Shown here in pieces: positions 52,195 through 60,422 of a stretch of 64,000 nt of DNA (the first letter of the stretch is position 1; each line of letters opens with the position of its first letter). A model generated the notes under the pieces. It had not been told where the DNA came from. It saw only the letters and a list, made by a program, of their open reading frames with translations, and searched no databases. Both the position numbers and the translations under genes were made by a program. The stretch comes from an uncultured Tateyamaria sp. (GTDB lineage Bacteria > Pseudomonadota > Alphaproteobacteria > Rhodobacterales > Rhodobacteraceae): NCBI RefSeq assembly GCF_947503045.1, contig NZ_CANNCF010000002.1, forward strand, positions 899,501-963,500, written 5' to 3'.

Positions 52195-53523
52195 CTATCT
52201 TCCCGCCCGACGCAGCACCAATTTCAGTTGATCGAAACTGTGCTCTTGTCCCTGACTGTGCTGCAGCGCCATGCTTTCATCAAGAGACGACCAAACTTGC
52301 ATTGCTGCATCGATTTCCGGGTCCGTGCCTTGTGTGTAGAGGCCGGCAGTGATCATCATCTGATTCTGCGCGTAGACGCTGAAGTGCTTTCTCACCTGGC
52401 GAATGACGTCGTTTTCCTCTGGTGTTGCTGCGTCTGGCAGGCTTCGAGAAACGGATCTCAACACGTCGACGGCCGGAAATCTCCCACGTTCCGCGATCAT
52501 CCTATCCAGAACGATGTGACCATCCAGTACGCCGCGTAGAATGTCCGCAATGGGCTCATCCATGTCAGATCCTGCCACCAGAACGCTGAAGACGGCAGTG
52601 ATGTCGCCCTGATCCTCCGCCCCTGGTCCGGCACGTTCGCACAAGGACATGATCAAGTGCGAGGTAGACGGCGGAAATCCACGAAGCACCGGAGCCTCTC
52701 CGGCGGCGACCGCAACTTCGCGATGGGCTTCGGCAAAGCGTGTTATGGAATCGGAGATCAACAAGACAGACAAGCCAAGATCCCGAAAATGCTCAGCCAC
52801 GGTCATGGCGGTCCACGCGCATCTGCGCCGCACCAATGCTGCCTGGTCAGATGTGGCTGCGATCACGATGGTCCGCGCCCTGCCTTCTTCGCCTAGAACA
52901 GTATCGAAGAAGTGCAGTACTTCGCGTCCACGTTCACCAATCAGGGCGATGACGACAATATCTGCCGACATCACTTTCGCCAATTGTCCCATCATGCTGG
53001 ATTTTCCGACGCCGGATCCGGCGAACAGCCCGACTCTCTGACCCCTCACAATCGGCAACATCGTATCTAGAACAAGATATCCGGTGTCCAACCTTGGGCC
53101 CAAGGGGCGCCGGGTCGCGGCAGCTGGTGGGCTGGCATGCAGTGGCCGCGGCGTTAGTCCCGGAACCAATGGTTGTCCATCAAGCGGGTTGCCATCCGGG
53201 TCGATGATTCGACCGATCCAGGAGGTGTCTGGCGCTATTCTGCTGCTGCGATCCAGCACAACAGTGTCGGCCTGCGCCACGCCACTGACAGAACCATCCG
53301 GCAGCAAAACAACGCCTTCCGAGGCCAATTGCACAACTTCGCCGCGCAGAATGGTGCCATCGCGGCGTCTCACTTCGACCCGGTCGCCGATTCGCGCGTC
53401 TCCGTCCAACCCGCTGGCGGTGATCATTCCGGCTTTGACGCCGGTGACACGACCGAGGGTGCGTGCGGTTTTGATTTGCGAAAGATGTGCGTGGAAAGAC
53501 TTCAACCGAGCTGCTTGCTGCAT
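52195..53523 (-). CDS. fliI: Flagellum-specific ATPase FliI
   Basis: Cytoplasmic hexameric ATPase of the flagellar type III export apparatus, 442 residues. The ATG at 53523 (MQQAARLKSFHAHL) follows GAGGG. Walker A is GLFAGSGVGKSSMM, Walker B LSVLLISDSITRFAEAHRE, and the family block RGFPPSTSHLIMSLCERAG matches F1-beta relatives. GIGRIIDPDGNPLDG-like sequence lies in the middle. It is divergent from the flgB operon, so export ATPase and rod genes can be induced together. fliH is not in the window. Confidence 0.95.
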   Translation of the reverse strand: MQQAARLKSFHAHLSQIKTARTLGRVTGVKAGMITASGLDGDARIGDRVEVRRRDGTILRGEVVQLASEGVVLLPDGSVSGVAQADTVVLDRSSRIAPDTSWIGRIIDPDGNPLDGQPLVPGLTPRPLHASPPAAATRRPLGPRLDTGYLVLDTMLPIVRGQRVGLFAGSGVGKSSMMGQLAKVMSADIVVIALIGERGREVLHFFDTVLGEEGRARTIVIAATSDQAALVRRRCAWTAMTVAEHFRDLGLSVLLISDSITRFAEAHREVAVAAGEAPVLRGFPPSTSHLIMSLCERAGPGAEDQGDITAVFSVLVAGSDMDEPIADILRGVLDGHIVLDRMIAERGRFPAVDVLRSVSRSLPDAATPEENDVIRQVRKHFSVYAQNQMMITAGLYTQGTDPEIDAAMQVWSSLDESMALQHSQGQEHSFDQLKLVLRRAGR

Positions 53524-53567
53524 TGGACCCTCATGGTGGCTGCAAACAGTTTTTAAAGGAATCACAG

Positions 53568-53582
53568 TTAAGCCTTGGTTGA
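53568..53582. promoter_or_regulatory. Near-CtrA site between fliI and flgB
   Basis: TTAA-GCCTTGG-TTGA, one mismatch from TTAA-N7-TTAA, in the 82-bp divergent gap of two class II-type flagellar units. In Caulobacter CtrA activates early flagellar operons. Confidence 0.35.
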
Positions 53583-53605
53583 AATTACACGAGGGAGAAG
53601 CCCCG

Positions 53606-53998
53606 ATGTTCCAGAACCTGACCGTTTTCGAAACGGCACACGCGATGGCAGTCCACGCTGGACAGCGTCAGGCTGTGATTGCCCAGAATGTGGCAAATGC
53701 CGATACGCCGGGATTTGTTGGTCGTGATTTGCCATCGTTCCAAGACATCTATTCTCCGCATCAAAACACTATGACGACACAGCGTGCGACGCGGGCGGGG
53801 CATCTGAATGGTTCAACCACACCCGACATGACCGGACTGATGCGAGAGGACCGGTCCTTCGCCTCTCCGGATGGCAACACAATTTCGCTGGAGACAGAGA
53901 TGTTGCGCGCAACGGATGCGAAACGGCAGCACGATCGTTCCCTGGCCATCTACAAATCTGCCCTGAATATTCTGCGATCCAGTCTTGGGCGCCAATAA
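53606..53998 (+). CDS. flgB: Flagellar basal-body rod protein FlgB
   Basis: Proximal rod subunit of 130 residues. The rod-family N-terminal motif is AGQRQAVIAQNVANADTPGF, and ISLETEMLRATDAKRQHDRSLAIYKSALNILRSSLGRQ is the conserved C-terminal helix. GAGGGAG lies ahead of the ATG. First gene of a nine-gene run (flgB to fliL) with short gaps or overlaps. Confidence 0.94.
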   Translation: MFQNLTVFETAHAMAVHAGQRQAVIAQNVANADTPGFVGRDLPSFQDIYSPHQNTMTTQRATRAGHLNGSTTPDMTGLMREDRSFASPDGNTISLETEMLRATDAKRQHDRSLAIYKSALNILRSSLGRQ

Positions 53999-54010
53999 GG
54001 AGGACCTGCG

Positions 54011-54403
54011 ATGAGCGAATTTTCCAAAGCGTTGGGTGTTTCGGCAAGTGGCCTACAGGCACAGGCGGCCCGTCTGCGCCACCTGTCCGAGAACATTTCC
54101 AACGCTGACACACCCGGTTACCGGCGCAAGACGGTTCCCTTCCGCACAGAATTTGATGGTGGGAACGGTGTGGCCAAGGTCGAAGTGGGTCGCGTGTCAC
54201 TTGATGACCGTGAGTTGGAACGGATTTTCGATCCGTCGCATCCGATGGCCGATGAATCAGGGCATTTCGACGGTTCAAATGTCGATCTTCTGATCGAGCT
54301 CGCCGATGCGCGCGAGGCGCAACGCAGTTACGAGGCAAACCTCAAGATGTTCGAACAGGCCCGGCAAATGTCGTCTGGCCTGATGCAACTGCTGCGCCGT
54401 TAA
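54011..54403 (+). CDS. flgC: Flagellar basal-body rod protein FlgC
   Basis: Proximal rod subunit of 130 residues. The N-terminus has GLQAQAARLRHLSENISNADTPGYRRKTVPF, close to the rod-family consensus; the C-terminus has NVDLLIELADAREAQRSYEANLKMFEQARQMSSGLMQLLRR. Starts 12 bases after flgB with AAGGAGG just before the ATG. Confidence 0.95.
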   Translation: MSEFSKALGVSASGLQAQAARLRHLSENISNADTPGYRRKTVPFRTEFDGGNGVAKVEVGRVSLDDRELERIFDPSHPMADESGHFDGSNVDLLIELADAREAQRSYEANLKMFEQARQMSSGLMQLLRR

Positions 54404-54431
54404 ACGACGCAGACAACAATGGAGATCCAGA

Positions 54432-54716
54432 ATGGATTCAGCAGCACTTTCCGCAGTTCAAAACTACTCGGCGTCGCGGGCAGCAACGCAACCCGGCAAG
54501 GCCTCTGGCGAGAGCATGTTTGGCCGAATGGCCATGGATTTCGCCCAGACGCTAGCGCAGGGCGAACAGGTGGCGCAGCAGGCCATGACAGGAGATGCAG
54601 ACCCGCATTCTCTTGTTCAGGCGCTGGCGCAGACTGAACTTGCCGTCGAAACGGCAGTCACCGTCCGCAACAAGGTGGTCGAAGCCTATCAGGAAATTCT
54701 ACGGATGCCCGTCTAA
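54432..54716 (+). CDS. fliE: Flagellar hook-basal body complex protein FliE
   Basis: Adapter between MS ring and rod, 94 residues. SMFGRMAMDFAQTLAQGEQVAQQAMTGDADPHSLVQALAQTELAVETAVTVRNKVVEAYQEILRMPV is the typical helical C-terminal part with the conserved EAYQEILRMPV end. GGAGA is upstream. Followed one base later by fliQ. Confidence 0.94.
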   Translation: MDSAALSAVQNYSASRAATQPGKASGESMFGRMAMDFAQTLAQGEQVAQQAMTGDADPHSLVQALAQTELAVETAVTVRNKVVEAYQEILRMPV

Positions 54717-54717
54717 G

Positions 54718-54987
54718 ATGCTCAACGAGGTCATCTTTTTCGACACGATGCGCCAAGGATTATGGATCGCTGTCATCGTTTCGGTCCCGATTTTGACGGT
54801 GGCGCTGGTCGCTGGCGTTTCTATCGGATTGGTTCAGGCTCTGACATCTATCCAGGAAATGACGCTGACCTTTGTGCCGAAACTGGCCGCAATCATGATC
54901 GTATTCTGGATGTCCATGGGCTTCATGACGGAGACGATGGTGTCGTTTTTTCAAGGCTGGATCATTCCCTTGATCATTGGAGGTTAA
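54718..54987 (+). CDS. fliQ: Flagellar export apparatus protein FliQ
   Basis: Core subunit of the type III export gate, 89 residues with two hydrophobic hairpin segments (LWIAVIVSVPILTVALVAGVSIGLVQALTSIQE and LAAIMIVFWMSMGFM). Assembles with FliP and FliR around the pore. The ATG lies one base after the fliE stop. FliR and FlhA/FlhB are encoded further right on the other strand; fliP is not in the window. Confidence 0.95.
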   Translation: MLNEVIFFDTMRQGLWIAVIVSVPILTVALVAGVSIGLVQALTSIQEMTLTFVPKLAAIMIVFWMSMGFMTETMVSFFQGWIIPLIIGG

Positions 54988-54988
54988 C

Positions 54989-55708
54989 ATGGACAGCACC
55001 GGTTATATCACGTTGACACGACAGTCCGGCCTGATGCGAGAGATGCAGGTCGTTGCCAACAACATCGCGAACGCGGCAACCACCGGATTCCGCCAGGAAG
55101 GTATGGTGTTTTCCGAATACGTCCGCGGGATTCAAGGCGGGGCCTCCCTGTCGATGGGGCACGGAAACGGGCGTCACAGTTCGTTTGTGCAGGGCAACCT
55201 CACACAGACGGGTGGGACATTTGATTTTGCCGTCGAGGGCGACGGCTATTTCCTGATCCAGACACCCAATGGTGAACGTTTGACGCGTGCCGGTAGTTTT
55301 ACGCCGAACGGCGCCGGCGACCTTGTCACGCATGACGGGCATCCCGTTCTGGATGCCGGCGGGGCACCAGTTTTTGTCCCGCCTGACGCACGCACGATCG
55401 CCGTTTCACCTGATGGAACAATCAGTGCTGATGGGACGCTCGTGGGCCAGATCGGTTTGGTTACACCAACCAACCCGGGGGGAATGATCCGCGAGAGCGG
55501 TGTACTGTTCAGCGCAGATGAAGGCTTTGAACCTTCGGAAAACGCGCGAATGATGCAGGGGTTTGTCGAGGAATCCAACGTCGACCCAATCAGCCAGTTG
55601 GCGCGGATGATCGAGGTTCAGCGCGCTTACGAGATGGGTCAGAGTTTTCTCGATTCCGAAGATGAACGCGTCCGCCGAGCGATGGACGCAATGATGAAAT
55701 CCAACTGA
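54989..55708 (+). CDS. flgF: Flagellar basal-body rod protein FlgF
   Basis: Proximal rod subunit of 239 residues. MREMQVVANNIANAATTGFRQEGMVFSEY at the N-terminus, FAVEGDGYFLIQTPNGERLTRAGSFTPNGAGDLV in the middle, and ISQLARMIEVQRAYEMGQSFLDSEDER at the C-terminus are the rod/hook family blocks. The gene starts one base after the fliQ stop, with GGAGG in front of the ATG. Confidence 0.94.
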   Translation: MDSTGYITLTRQSGLMREMQVVANNIANAATTGFRQEGMVFSEYVRGIQGGASLSMGHGNGRHSSFVQGNLTQTGGTFDFAVEGDGYFLIQTPNGERLTRAGSFTPNGAGDLVTHDGHPVLDAGGAPVFVPPDARTIAVSPDGTISADGTLVGQIGLVTPTNPGGMIRESGVLFSADEGFEPSENARMMQGFVEESNVDPISQLARMIEVQRAYEMGQSFLDSEDERVRRAMDAMMKSN

Positions 55709-55718
55709 GGAGACGCAG

Positions 55719-56504
55719 ATGCGCGCCCTGAAAATTGCTGCGACAGGCATGCTGGCCCAACAGATGCGGGTCGAAACGATTTCGAACAACCTCGCCAATA
55801 TGAGCACGACCGGCTACAACGCCCGTCGCGCAGAATTTGCGGACCTGCACTATCAGCAAATGACGCGGCCAGGATCGATCAATGCGTCGGACGGAACGGT
55901 CGTGCCAACTGGCGTACAGCTCGGTCTTGGTGTGCGACCGGCGGCTGTTTCAATGCAACTCGCGCAAGGATCGCTGGCCGCGACGGGCGGCGATCTGGAC
56001 GTCGCCATCGAAGGAAAAGGGTTCCTCGAAGTCACGCTTCCATCCGGCCAGACGGCGTACACGCGTGATGGCGGATTGAAACGCACGGGCGAGGGGGTCA
56101 TCGTCACCTCGGACGGTTACCCGGTGGCGCCAGAAGTCGTGATACCGGCCGATGCCCGCAGCATATCGATCAACGGAGATGGCGAAGTGTACGCCTATTT
56201 CGTCGACACCGCTGAAGGGCAGTTGATCGGCCAATTCAACCTGACAGGGTTCACCAATGCCAAGGGGCTTGAGGCCCTGGGAAGCAACCTCTTTGCCGAG
56301 ACGGAAGCCTCCGGTCCACCCATCACAACGACACCGGGTCTGGATGGTTTGGGCACGCTCCGCCAAGGATACCTCGAGGAAAGCTCGGTGGACGCGGTGC
56401 GAGAAATAACCGAATTGATCGCTGCACAGCGAGGCTACGAGATGAATTCAAAGGTCATTTCTGCGGCTGACCAGATGATGGGCGCAATGACGCAAATCCG
56501 ATGA
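55719..56504 (+). CDS. flgG: Flagellar distal rod protein FlgG
   Basis: Distal rod subunit of 261 residues, the usual length. MRALKIAATGMLAQQMRVETISNNLANMSTTGYNARRAEFADL is the canonical start; IEGKGFLEVTLPSGQTAYTRDGGLKRTGEGVIV and SSVDAVREITELIAAQRGYEMNSKVISAADQMMG complete the pattern. GAGGAG precedes the ATG, 10 bases after flgF. It overlaps flgA by ATGA. Confidence 0.96.
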   Translation: MRALKIAATGMLAQQMRVETISNNLANMSTTGYNARRAEFADLHYQQMTRPGSINASDGTVVPTGVQLGLGVRPAAVSMQLAQGSLAATGGDLDVAIEGKGFLEVTLPSGQTAYTRDGGLKRTGEGVIVTSDGYPVAPEVVIPADARSISINGDGEVYAYFVDTAEGQLIGQFNLTGFTNAKGLEALGSNLFAETEASGPPITTTPGLDGLGTLRQGYLEESSVDAVREITELIAAQRGYEMNSKVISAADQMMGAMTQIR

Positions 56505-56917
56505 TACGTTTTTTGATCGTCTTTCTCCTTGCTGCTTCGTCCAGCGCCTCCGATGTGGTGACACCCACGCGGACACTGCGGCCTGGTACGCTGATCACGC
56601 ATGCCGATCTGACCGTTCAAGACGTTGATCGCACGGGCATGTTTGACAGGATCGAAGATGTCGCTGGCCAGGAGGCGCGCATTGCACTTTACGCTGGGCG
56701 CCCCATTCCTTTCGAAGCGATTGGTCCACCGGCTTTGATCAACCGGAACGAGATCGTCGTGCTGCACTTTCGAGCAGGTGGCCTGTCGATCAGCACGGAA
56801 GGGCGGGCGCTGGAACGCGGCGGAGTTGGCGATCGCGTCCGCATCATGAATCTGAGTTCGCGGGCAACCCTCTTCGGCTTTGTGCAGCCAGACGGATCAA
56901 TAAAGGTAACACAATGA
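56501..56917 (+). CDS. flgA: P-ring assembly chaperone FlgA, short form
   Basis: Periplasmic chaperone for the FlgI P ring, 138 residues. A signal peptide (MIRFLIVFLLAASSSAS) leads straight into the SAF-like domain (TRTLRPGTLITHADLTVQDVDRTG, GQEARIALYAGRPIPFEAIGPPALINRNEIVVLHFRAGGLSISTEGRAL). Classical FlgA is about 220 residues with an extra N-terminal part that is missing here, as in other Rhodobacterales. Coupled by ATGA to both flgG and flgH. Confidence 0.9.
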   Translation: MIRFLIVFLLAASSSASDVVTPTRTLRPGTLITHADLTVQDVDRTGMFDRIEDVAGQEARIALYAGRPIPFEAIGPPALINRNEIVVLHFRAGGLSISTEGRALERGGVGDRVRIMNLSSRATLFGFVQPDGSIKVTQ

Positions 56918-57666
56918 TGTTTGTATCGGGCCAAGGAAAACCCACGCGCTGGTTGGTTGGAGTTGCGATTTTGGCCGTTGCAGCCTGTGGGCGCGGAGAT
57001 CATTTGGGCAAGGAGCCGTCTTTTTCAAATCCGCTCGCGACCCAGGAACATTCCGCGATGATCACTGCCAGCCTGCCCAAGGTGATCGAGGAGACGACGG
57101 CATTGGATCAGGCGTCCCTTTGGAGCCGCCAGCGCGGGTCGCTCTTGGGAGATCGACGCGCAGTACAGCGCGGTGACATCATGACTGTTGTCATTGAAAT
57201 TGACGAACGCGCTGAGATATCAAACGAAACCGAGCGTTCCCGCAGCGGATCGGAAAGCCTGGGGATTCCGCAACTTGGTGGCCTTCCTCAACGCCTTGAT
57301 CAAAGCCTGCCTGAAGGAGCCTCCAGCTCGGAATTGGTTTCGATCAATTCCAACAGCAATTCCAGCGGCGACGGCTCTGTCAAACGGAATGAGAAACTGA
57401 CGCTCAGGGTCGCCGCAACCGTAGTCGATGTCTTACCCAACGGCGTGCTGTCCATCGCGGGGTCTCAAGAGCTGCGGGTCAACTTCGAATTGCGCGAATT
57501 GCTTGTGTCTGGATACGTCCGCCCCGAAGACATTTCCCGCCAAAACGAGATTACATACGACAAGATCGCGTCGGCGCGTGTTTCTTACGGAGGACGGGGC
57601 CAAATTACCGACGTCCAACAACCACGTGTGGGTCAGCAAGTCCTCGACGCTGTCTTGCCATTCTAG
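56914..57666 (+). CDS. flgH: Flagellar L-ring lipoprotein FlgH
   Basis: Outer-membrane ring lipoprotein of 250 residues. The signal ends in the lipobox LAVAAC, with the lipid-bearing Cys near residue 26. QASLWSRQRGSLLGDRRAVQRGDIMTVVIEIDERAEISNETERSRS and LRVAATVVDVLPNGVLSIAGSQELRVNFELRELLVSGYVRPEDI are the FlgH core. The C-terminus GRGQITDVQQPRVGQQVLDAVLPF is typical. It overlaps flgA and is followed eight bases later by the FliL gene. Confidence 0.95.
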   Translation: MMFVSGQGKPTRWLVGVAILAVAACGRGDHLGKEPSFSNPLATQEHSAMITASLPKVIEETTALDQASLWSRQRGSLLGDRRAVQRGDIMTVVIEIDERAEISNETERSRSGSESLGIPQLGGLPQRLDQSLPEGASSSELVSINSNSNSSGDGSVKRNEKLTLRVAATVVDVLPNGVLSIAGSQELRVNFELRELLVSGYVRPEDISRQNEITYDKIASARVSYGGRGQITDVQQPRVGQQVLDAVLPF

Positions 57667-57674
57667 GAAATCCC

Positions 57675-58160
57675 ATGCTCAGCAAGATCCTTCCAATTGT
57701 ACTGCTACTTATCGGTGTTGGCGCTGGTGTCGGTGCGGGCGTCTTTCTCAGGCCCGAGGAAAAGCCTGAACCTATGGAAGAGAGTTCTGAAAAGATTTCA
57801 ATTCAATCCAAGGAACCGGACGTGGCACCGGAGTTGGTGCGTGAATACGTAAAGATGAATAATCAGTTTGTTGTGCCCGTAGTCAAGGGGGATAGTGTGC
57901 AGGCGCTGGTTGTTATGTCACTCAGTCTCGAAGTCCCTGCGGGCCAAAAAGATGCAATCTATTCCCGCGAACCGAAATTGCGCGATTCATTTTTGCAAGT
58001 GATGTTTGACCACTCCAATGTTGGCGGATTTGACGGCGCATTCACCAATGCGAACAATCTGGATGTTTTGCGCAATGCACTCCGCGAGGCTGCCCAAAAG
58101 GTTATGGGTGAACAGATTTCGGATGTGCTCATCGTGGAGATTGCGCGCCAGGACTATTAG
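57675..58160 (+). CDS. fliL: Basal-body-associated protein FliL
   Basis: Single-pass inner-membrane protein near the stator, 161 residues. A membrane segment (ILPIVLLLIGVGAGVGAGVFL) is followed by an acidic linker (EEKPEPMEESSEKIS) and the stomatin-like periplasmic FliL domain (NNQFVVPVVKGDSVQALVVMSLSLEVP, LRDSFLQVMFDHSN, LDVLRNALREAAQKVMGEQISDVLIVEIARQDY). It is last of the flgB-fliL run. The TAG stop overlaps the TAA of the opposing gene (TTAG). Confidence 0.92.
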   Translation: MLSKILPIVLLLIGVGAGVGAGVFLRPEEKPEPMEESSEKISIQSKEPDVAPELVREYVKMNNQFVVPVVKGDSVQALVVMSLSLEVPAGQKDAIYSREPKLRDSFLQVMFDHSNVGGFDGAFTNANNLDVLRNALREAAQKVMGEQISDVLIVEIARQDY

Positions 58161-58567
58161 TCCGCGCTGCCAAACACCGTTGAGTCTATTGCGGACTGCA
58201 TGCGGACGGCTGCTTTCGATTTTCGAACCGCGCTCGCCTCTTGGTCAGCAAGTTTTTCGGCAACGATTTTGCGACCATTCGCGCGACGGTGCTGCGCCAT
58301 CAACGCTTCTTTCTGGGCCAGTACATTTGCCAATGCGATGTTCAGTTCTCGCTGCGCCTTGCCCACCCAACCAAGCCAGATCACATCCGCACCAATGGCC
58401 CGCATCTGCGCATGCTCGGGCTCTTGCGCTTGGGTCGTTCTGGCAAATGCGCGCATCCGTTCCAATTCTGCCCGCAATTCATTTTCGCGCTTTATCAGGC
58501 CGGAGAGGGCTTGCTGACTGTGCTGATACTTCAACGCGGAAAGGGTCTTGAGTTGCTCTAGGTCCAT
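58157..58567 (-). CDS. FliJ-like helical protein
   Basis: A 136-residue, almost wholly helical protein (LEQLKTLSALKYQHSQQALSGLIKRENELRAELERM, AQRELNIALANVLAQKEALMAQHRR, KIVAEKLADQEASAV). Its length, its coiled coil and its place after flhB in an export gene operon suggest FliJ, the FliI/FlhA-coupling stalk protein; sequence alone is too weak to be sure. ATG 58567 is preferred to TTG 58573, which would be too near its AAGG. It begins three bases after the flhB stop. Confidence 0.6.
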   Translation of the reverse strand: MDLEQLKTLSALKYQHSQQALSGLIKRENELRAELERMRAFARTTQAQEPEHAQMRAIGADVIWLGWVGKAQRELNIALANVLAQKEALMAQHRRANGRKIVAEKLADQEASAVRKSKAAVRMQSAIDSTVFGSAD

Positions 58568-58569
58568 CG

Positions 58570-59655
58570 TCAAATGCCTTTTCGTGCTCGTACACGCATT
58601 TCGTCGGCGAACCTTATTGCTGCAGCGACGGCCTGGTAATGCTCGGGTGCAACTTCGTCTCCAACCTTGGTCACAGCATGCAGTGCGCGCGCTGTCGGCG
58701 GATTGCTATGGATCGGGACAGCGGCTTCCATGGCGACCTCGCGGATGCGCAAGGCAATTTCGTCCACGCCTTTTGCGACACAAATGGGGGCTGTCCCCGG
58801 AGCCCGTGTCCATTTAAGCGCGACAGCATAGTGGGTTGGGTTCACGATGATGACGTCGGCGGTCGGGACATCTGCGATCATTTGCTGGCCAGCGATCACC
58901 TGCGCGCGCGCGCGTCTTTCCTGCTTGAGATGCGGGTCACCTTCTGAGTTCTTCGTCTCATCCATGATTTCCTTGCGGGACATTCGGTTTTTGCGGATGT
59001 GCTCATGATGCTGCCATATCGCGTCGATCGCACCGAGGGCGGCAGAGATGAGGACAACGATCAACAAAAACGCGACGCATAGCTCAGCCAGCATGATCAC
59101 GACAACACCCGGGGCGCTGTGCACAACGGCAATCATCTCGGGCAGTCTCGTATTCAGAAAAACTGCGAGGCACGCCGAGTATATGGTCAATTTGACAAAG
59201 CTCTTGCCGAATTCAAAGAACCCGTTCCGTCCAAATTTCTGTTTGGCATTCTGCAGCAGCGAGATGCGCGACATCTTCGGTTGCAGCTTGGTGGGTGCCA
59301 CGACAAACGCACGTTGCGCCAATATTGCTCCGAGAACAGCCAGAGCGGGCAGCAGGAAAATGGGGACAATGATCACGGTGACGTTCCACAAAATGCCACC
59401 CATCAGAGCTGTTGGACCGCCAGCGAATATGACTTCAGACATCTCGGCCGCCTGATCCAAAAGAACTTGCATTTGACCGCCAAACCCGATGACGGTTTGC
59501 GCGCCGAGAGCCAAGAATGCCAATGTGAGCCCGGCGTAACCTGCAGCAGTCTGCAGCTCTACGGACTTCGCAATTTCCCCCTTTTTTCGCGCATCCAGCA
59601 GTTTTTGCGGGGTTGGATCAAAAGACTTGTCACTGTCATCTTCCTGACCGCTCAT
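58570..59655 (-). CDS. flhB: Flagellar export switch protein FlhB
   Basis: Integral membrane component of the type III export gate, 361 residues. N-terminal DDSDKSFDPTPQKLLDARKKGEIAKSVEL, four membrane segments, then a cytosolic domain with the autocleavage site NPTHYAVALKW near residue 270, flanked by PTADVIIVNPTH. Cleavage after Asn and the response to FliK switch export specificity. Its ATG overlaps the fliR stop (ATGA). Confidence 0.96.
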   Translation of the reverse strand: MSGQEDDSDKSFDPTPQKLLDARKKGEIAKSVELQTAAGYAGLTLAFLALGAQTVIGFGGQMQVLLDQAAEMSEVIFAGGPTALMGGILWNVTVIIVPIFLLPALAVLGAILAQRAFVVAPTKLQPKMSRISLLQNAKQKFGRNGFFEFGKSFVKLTIYSACLAVFLNTRLPEMIAVVHSAPGVVVIMLAELCVAFLLIVVLISAALGAIDAIWQHHEHIRKNRMSRKEIMDETKNSEGDPHLKQERRARAQVIAGQQMIADVPTADVIIVNPTHYAVALKWTRAPGTAPICVAKGVDEIALRIREVAMEAAVPIHSNPPTARALHAVTKVGDEVAPEHYQAVAAAIRFADEMRVRARKGI

Positions 59656-60422
59656 GACCTGGCTCCGAATGGATTGGCCATGAAATGATCAAGCGCTGAG
59701 AGCCAGACACCCAGAATTGTCGGCGCAGCAAGAAAGAGCAGAAACAGCCCGCCCAGCGTGATGACCGGGGCCCCGACGAAAGCGACCATAAGTTGGGGCA
59801 TCGCCTTGTTGATCACCCCAAGAGCCAAATTGTAGAGGACGGACATTAAAACAAACGGAGCGGCCAATACGAAGGCCAACTCAAAGGCGCGCGCAACCTG
59901 CGCGAGACCCCAATCGGCCACATCGCTGCCGCCGGAAAACAAGCCCATTGGCAGCAAAACGTAAGAGTGGATCAGCAGTTGAGCTGCCTTGATGTGCAAT
60001 CCTGCCATGACGGCGAGGGCAATTGCTCCGACCGTAAGTACGTATCCCATAGCGGGGAGTGGTTCGATCGCTGCGCCCCCGAGGATCTGGGACAGAGATG
60101 TGGATTGTGCTGCGATCGCGCCAGCTGTCTGTAGCGCCAGGATGAACAGCCGAACACCAAGGCCGATCATCACGCCGGCGAGCGTTTCTGTCGCGGCAAG
60201 CACAGCCAGTGATCCGACCGAAAAGATCGGCGGCGACACGGACAAGGATGCAGCCACGATCACGGTAAATGCCACCGCGATGGCGAGTTTGATGCGCATT
60301 GGTACGGATTGCTCTCCGAACCCCGGAAGCAATGAAACGGTTGCCGCGACCCTTAGAAATACCACAAACCCGAGCCAGAGTTGAGACTGCGTTATCGAGA
60401 GAAAATCCTGGATGACAGTCAT
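59652..60422 (-). CDS. fliR: Flagellar export gate protein FliR
   Basis: Membrane gate subunit of 256 residues with about six hydrophobic segments. MTVIQDFLSITQSQLWLGFVVFLRVAATVSLLPGFGEQSVPMRIKLAIAVA is the N-terminus, and ILALQTAGAIAAQSTSLSQILGG is the conserved middle. The ATG at 60422 overlaps the flhA stop (ATGA); the longer frame upstream lies inside flhA and is rejected. Part of the coupled unit flhA-fliR-flhB. Confidence 0.95.
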   Translation of the reverse strand: MTVIQDFLSITQSQLWLGFVVFLRVAATVSLLPGFGEQSVPMRIKLAIAVAFTVIVAASLSVSPPIFSVGSLAVLAATETLAGVMIGLGVRLFILALQTAGAIAAQSTSLSQILGGAAIEPLPAMGYVLTVGAIALAVMAGLHIKAAQLLIHSYVLLPMGLFSGGSDVADWGLAQVARAFELAFVLAAPFVLMSVLYNLALGVINKAMPQLMVAFVGAPVITLGGLFLLFLAAPTILGVWLSALDHFMANPFGARS

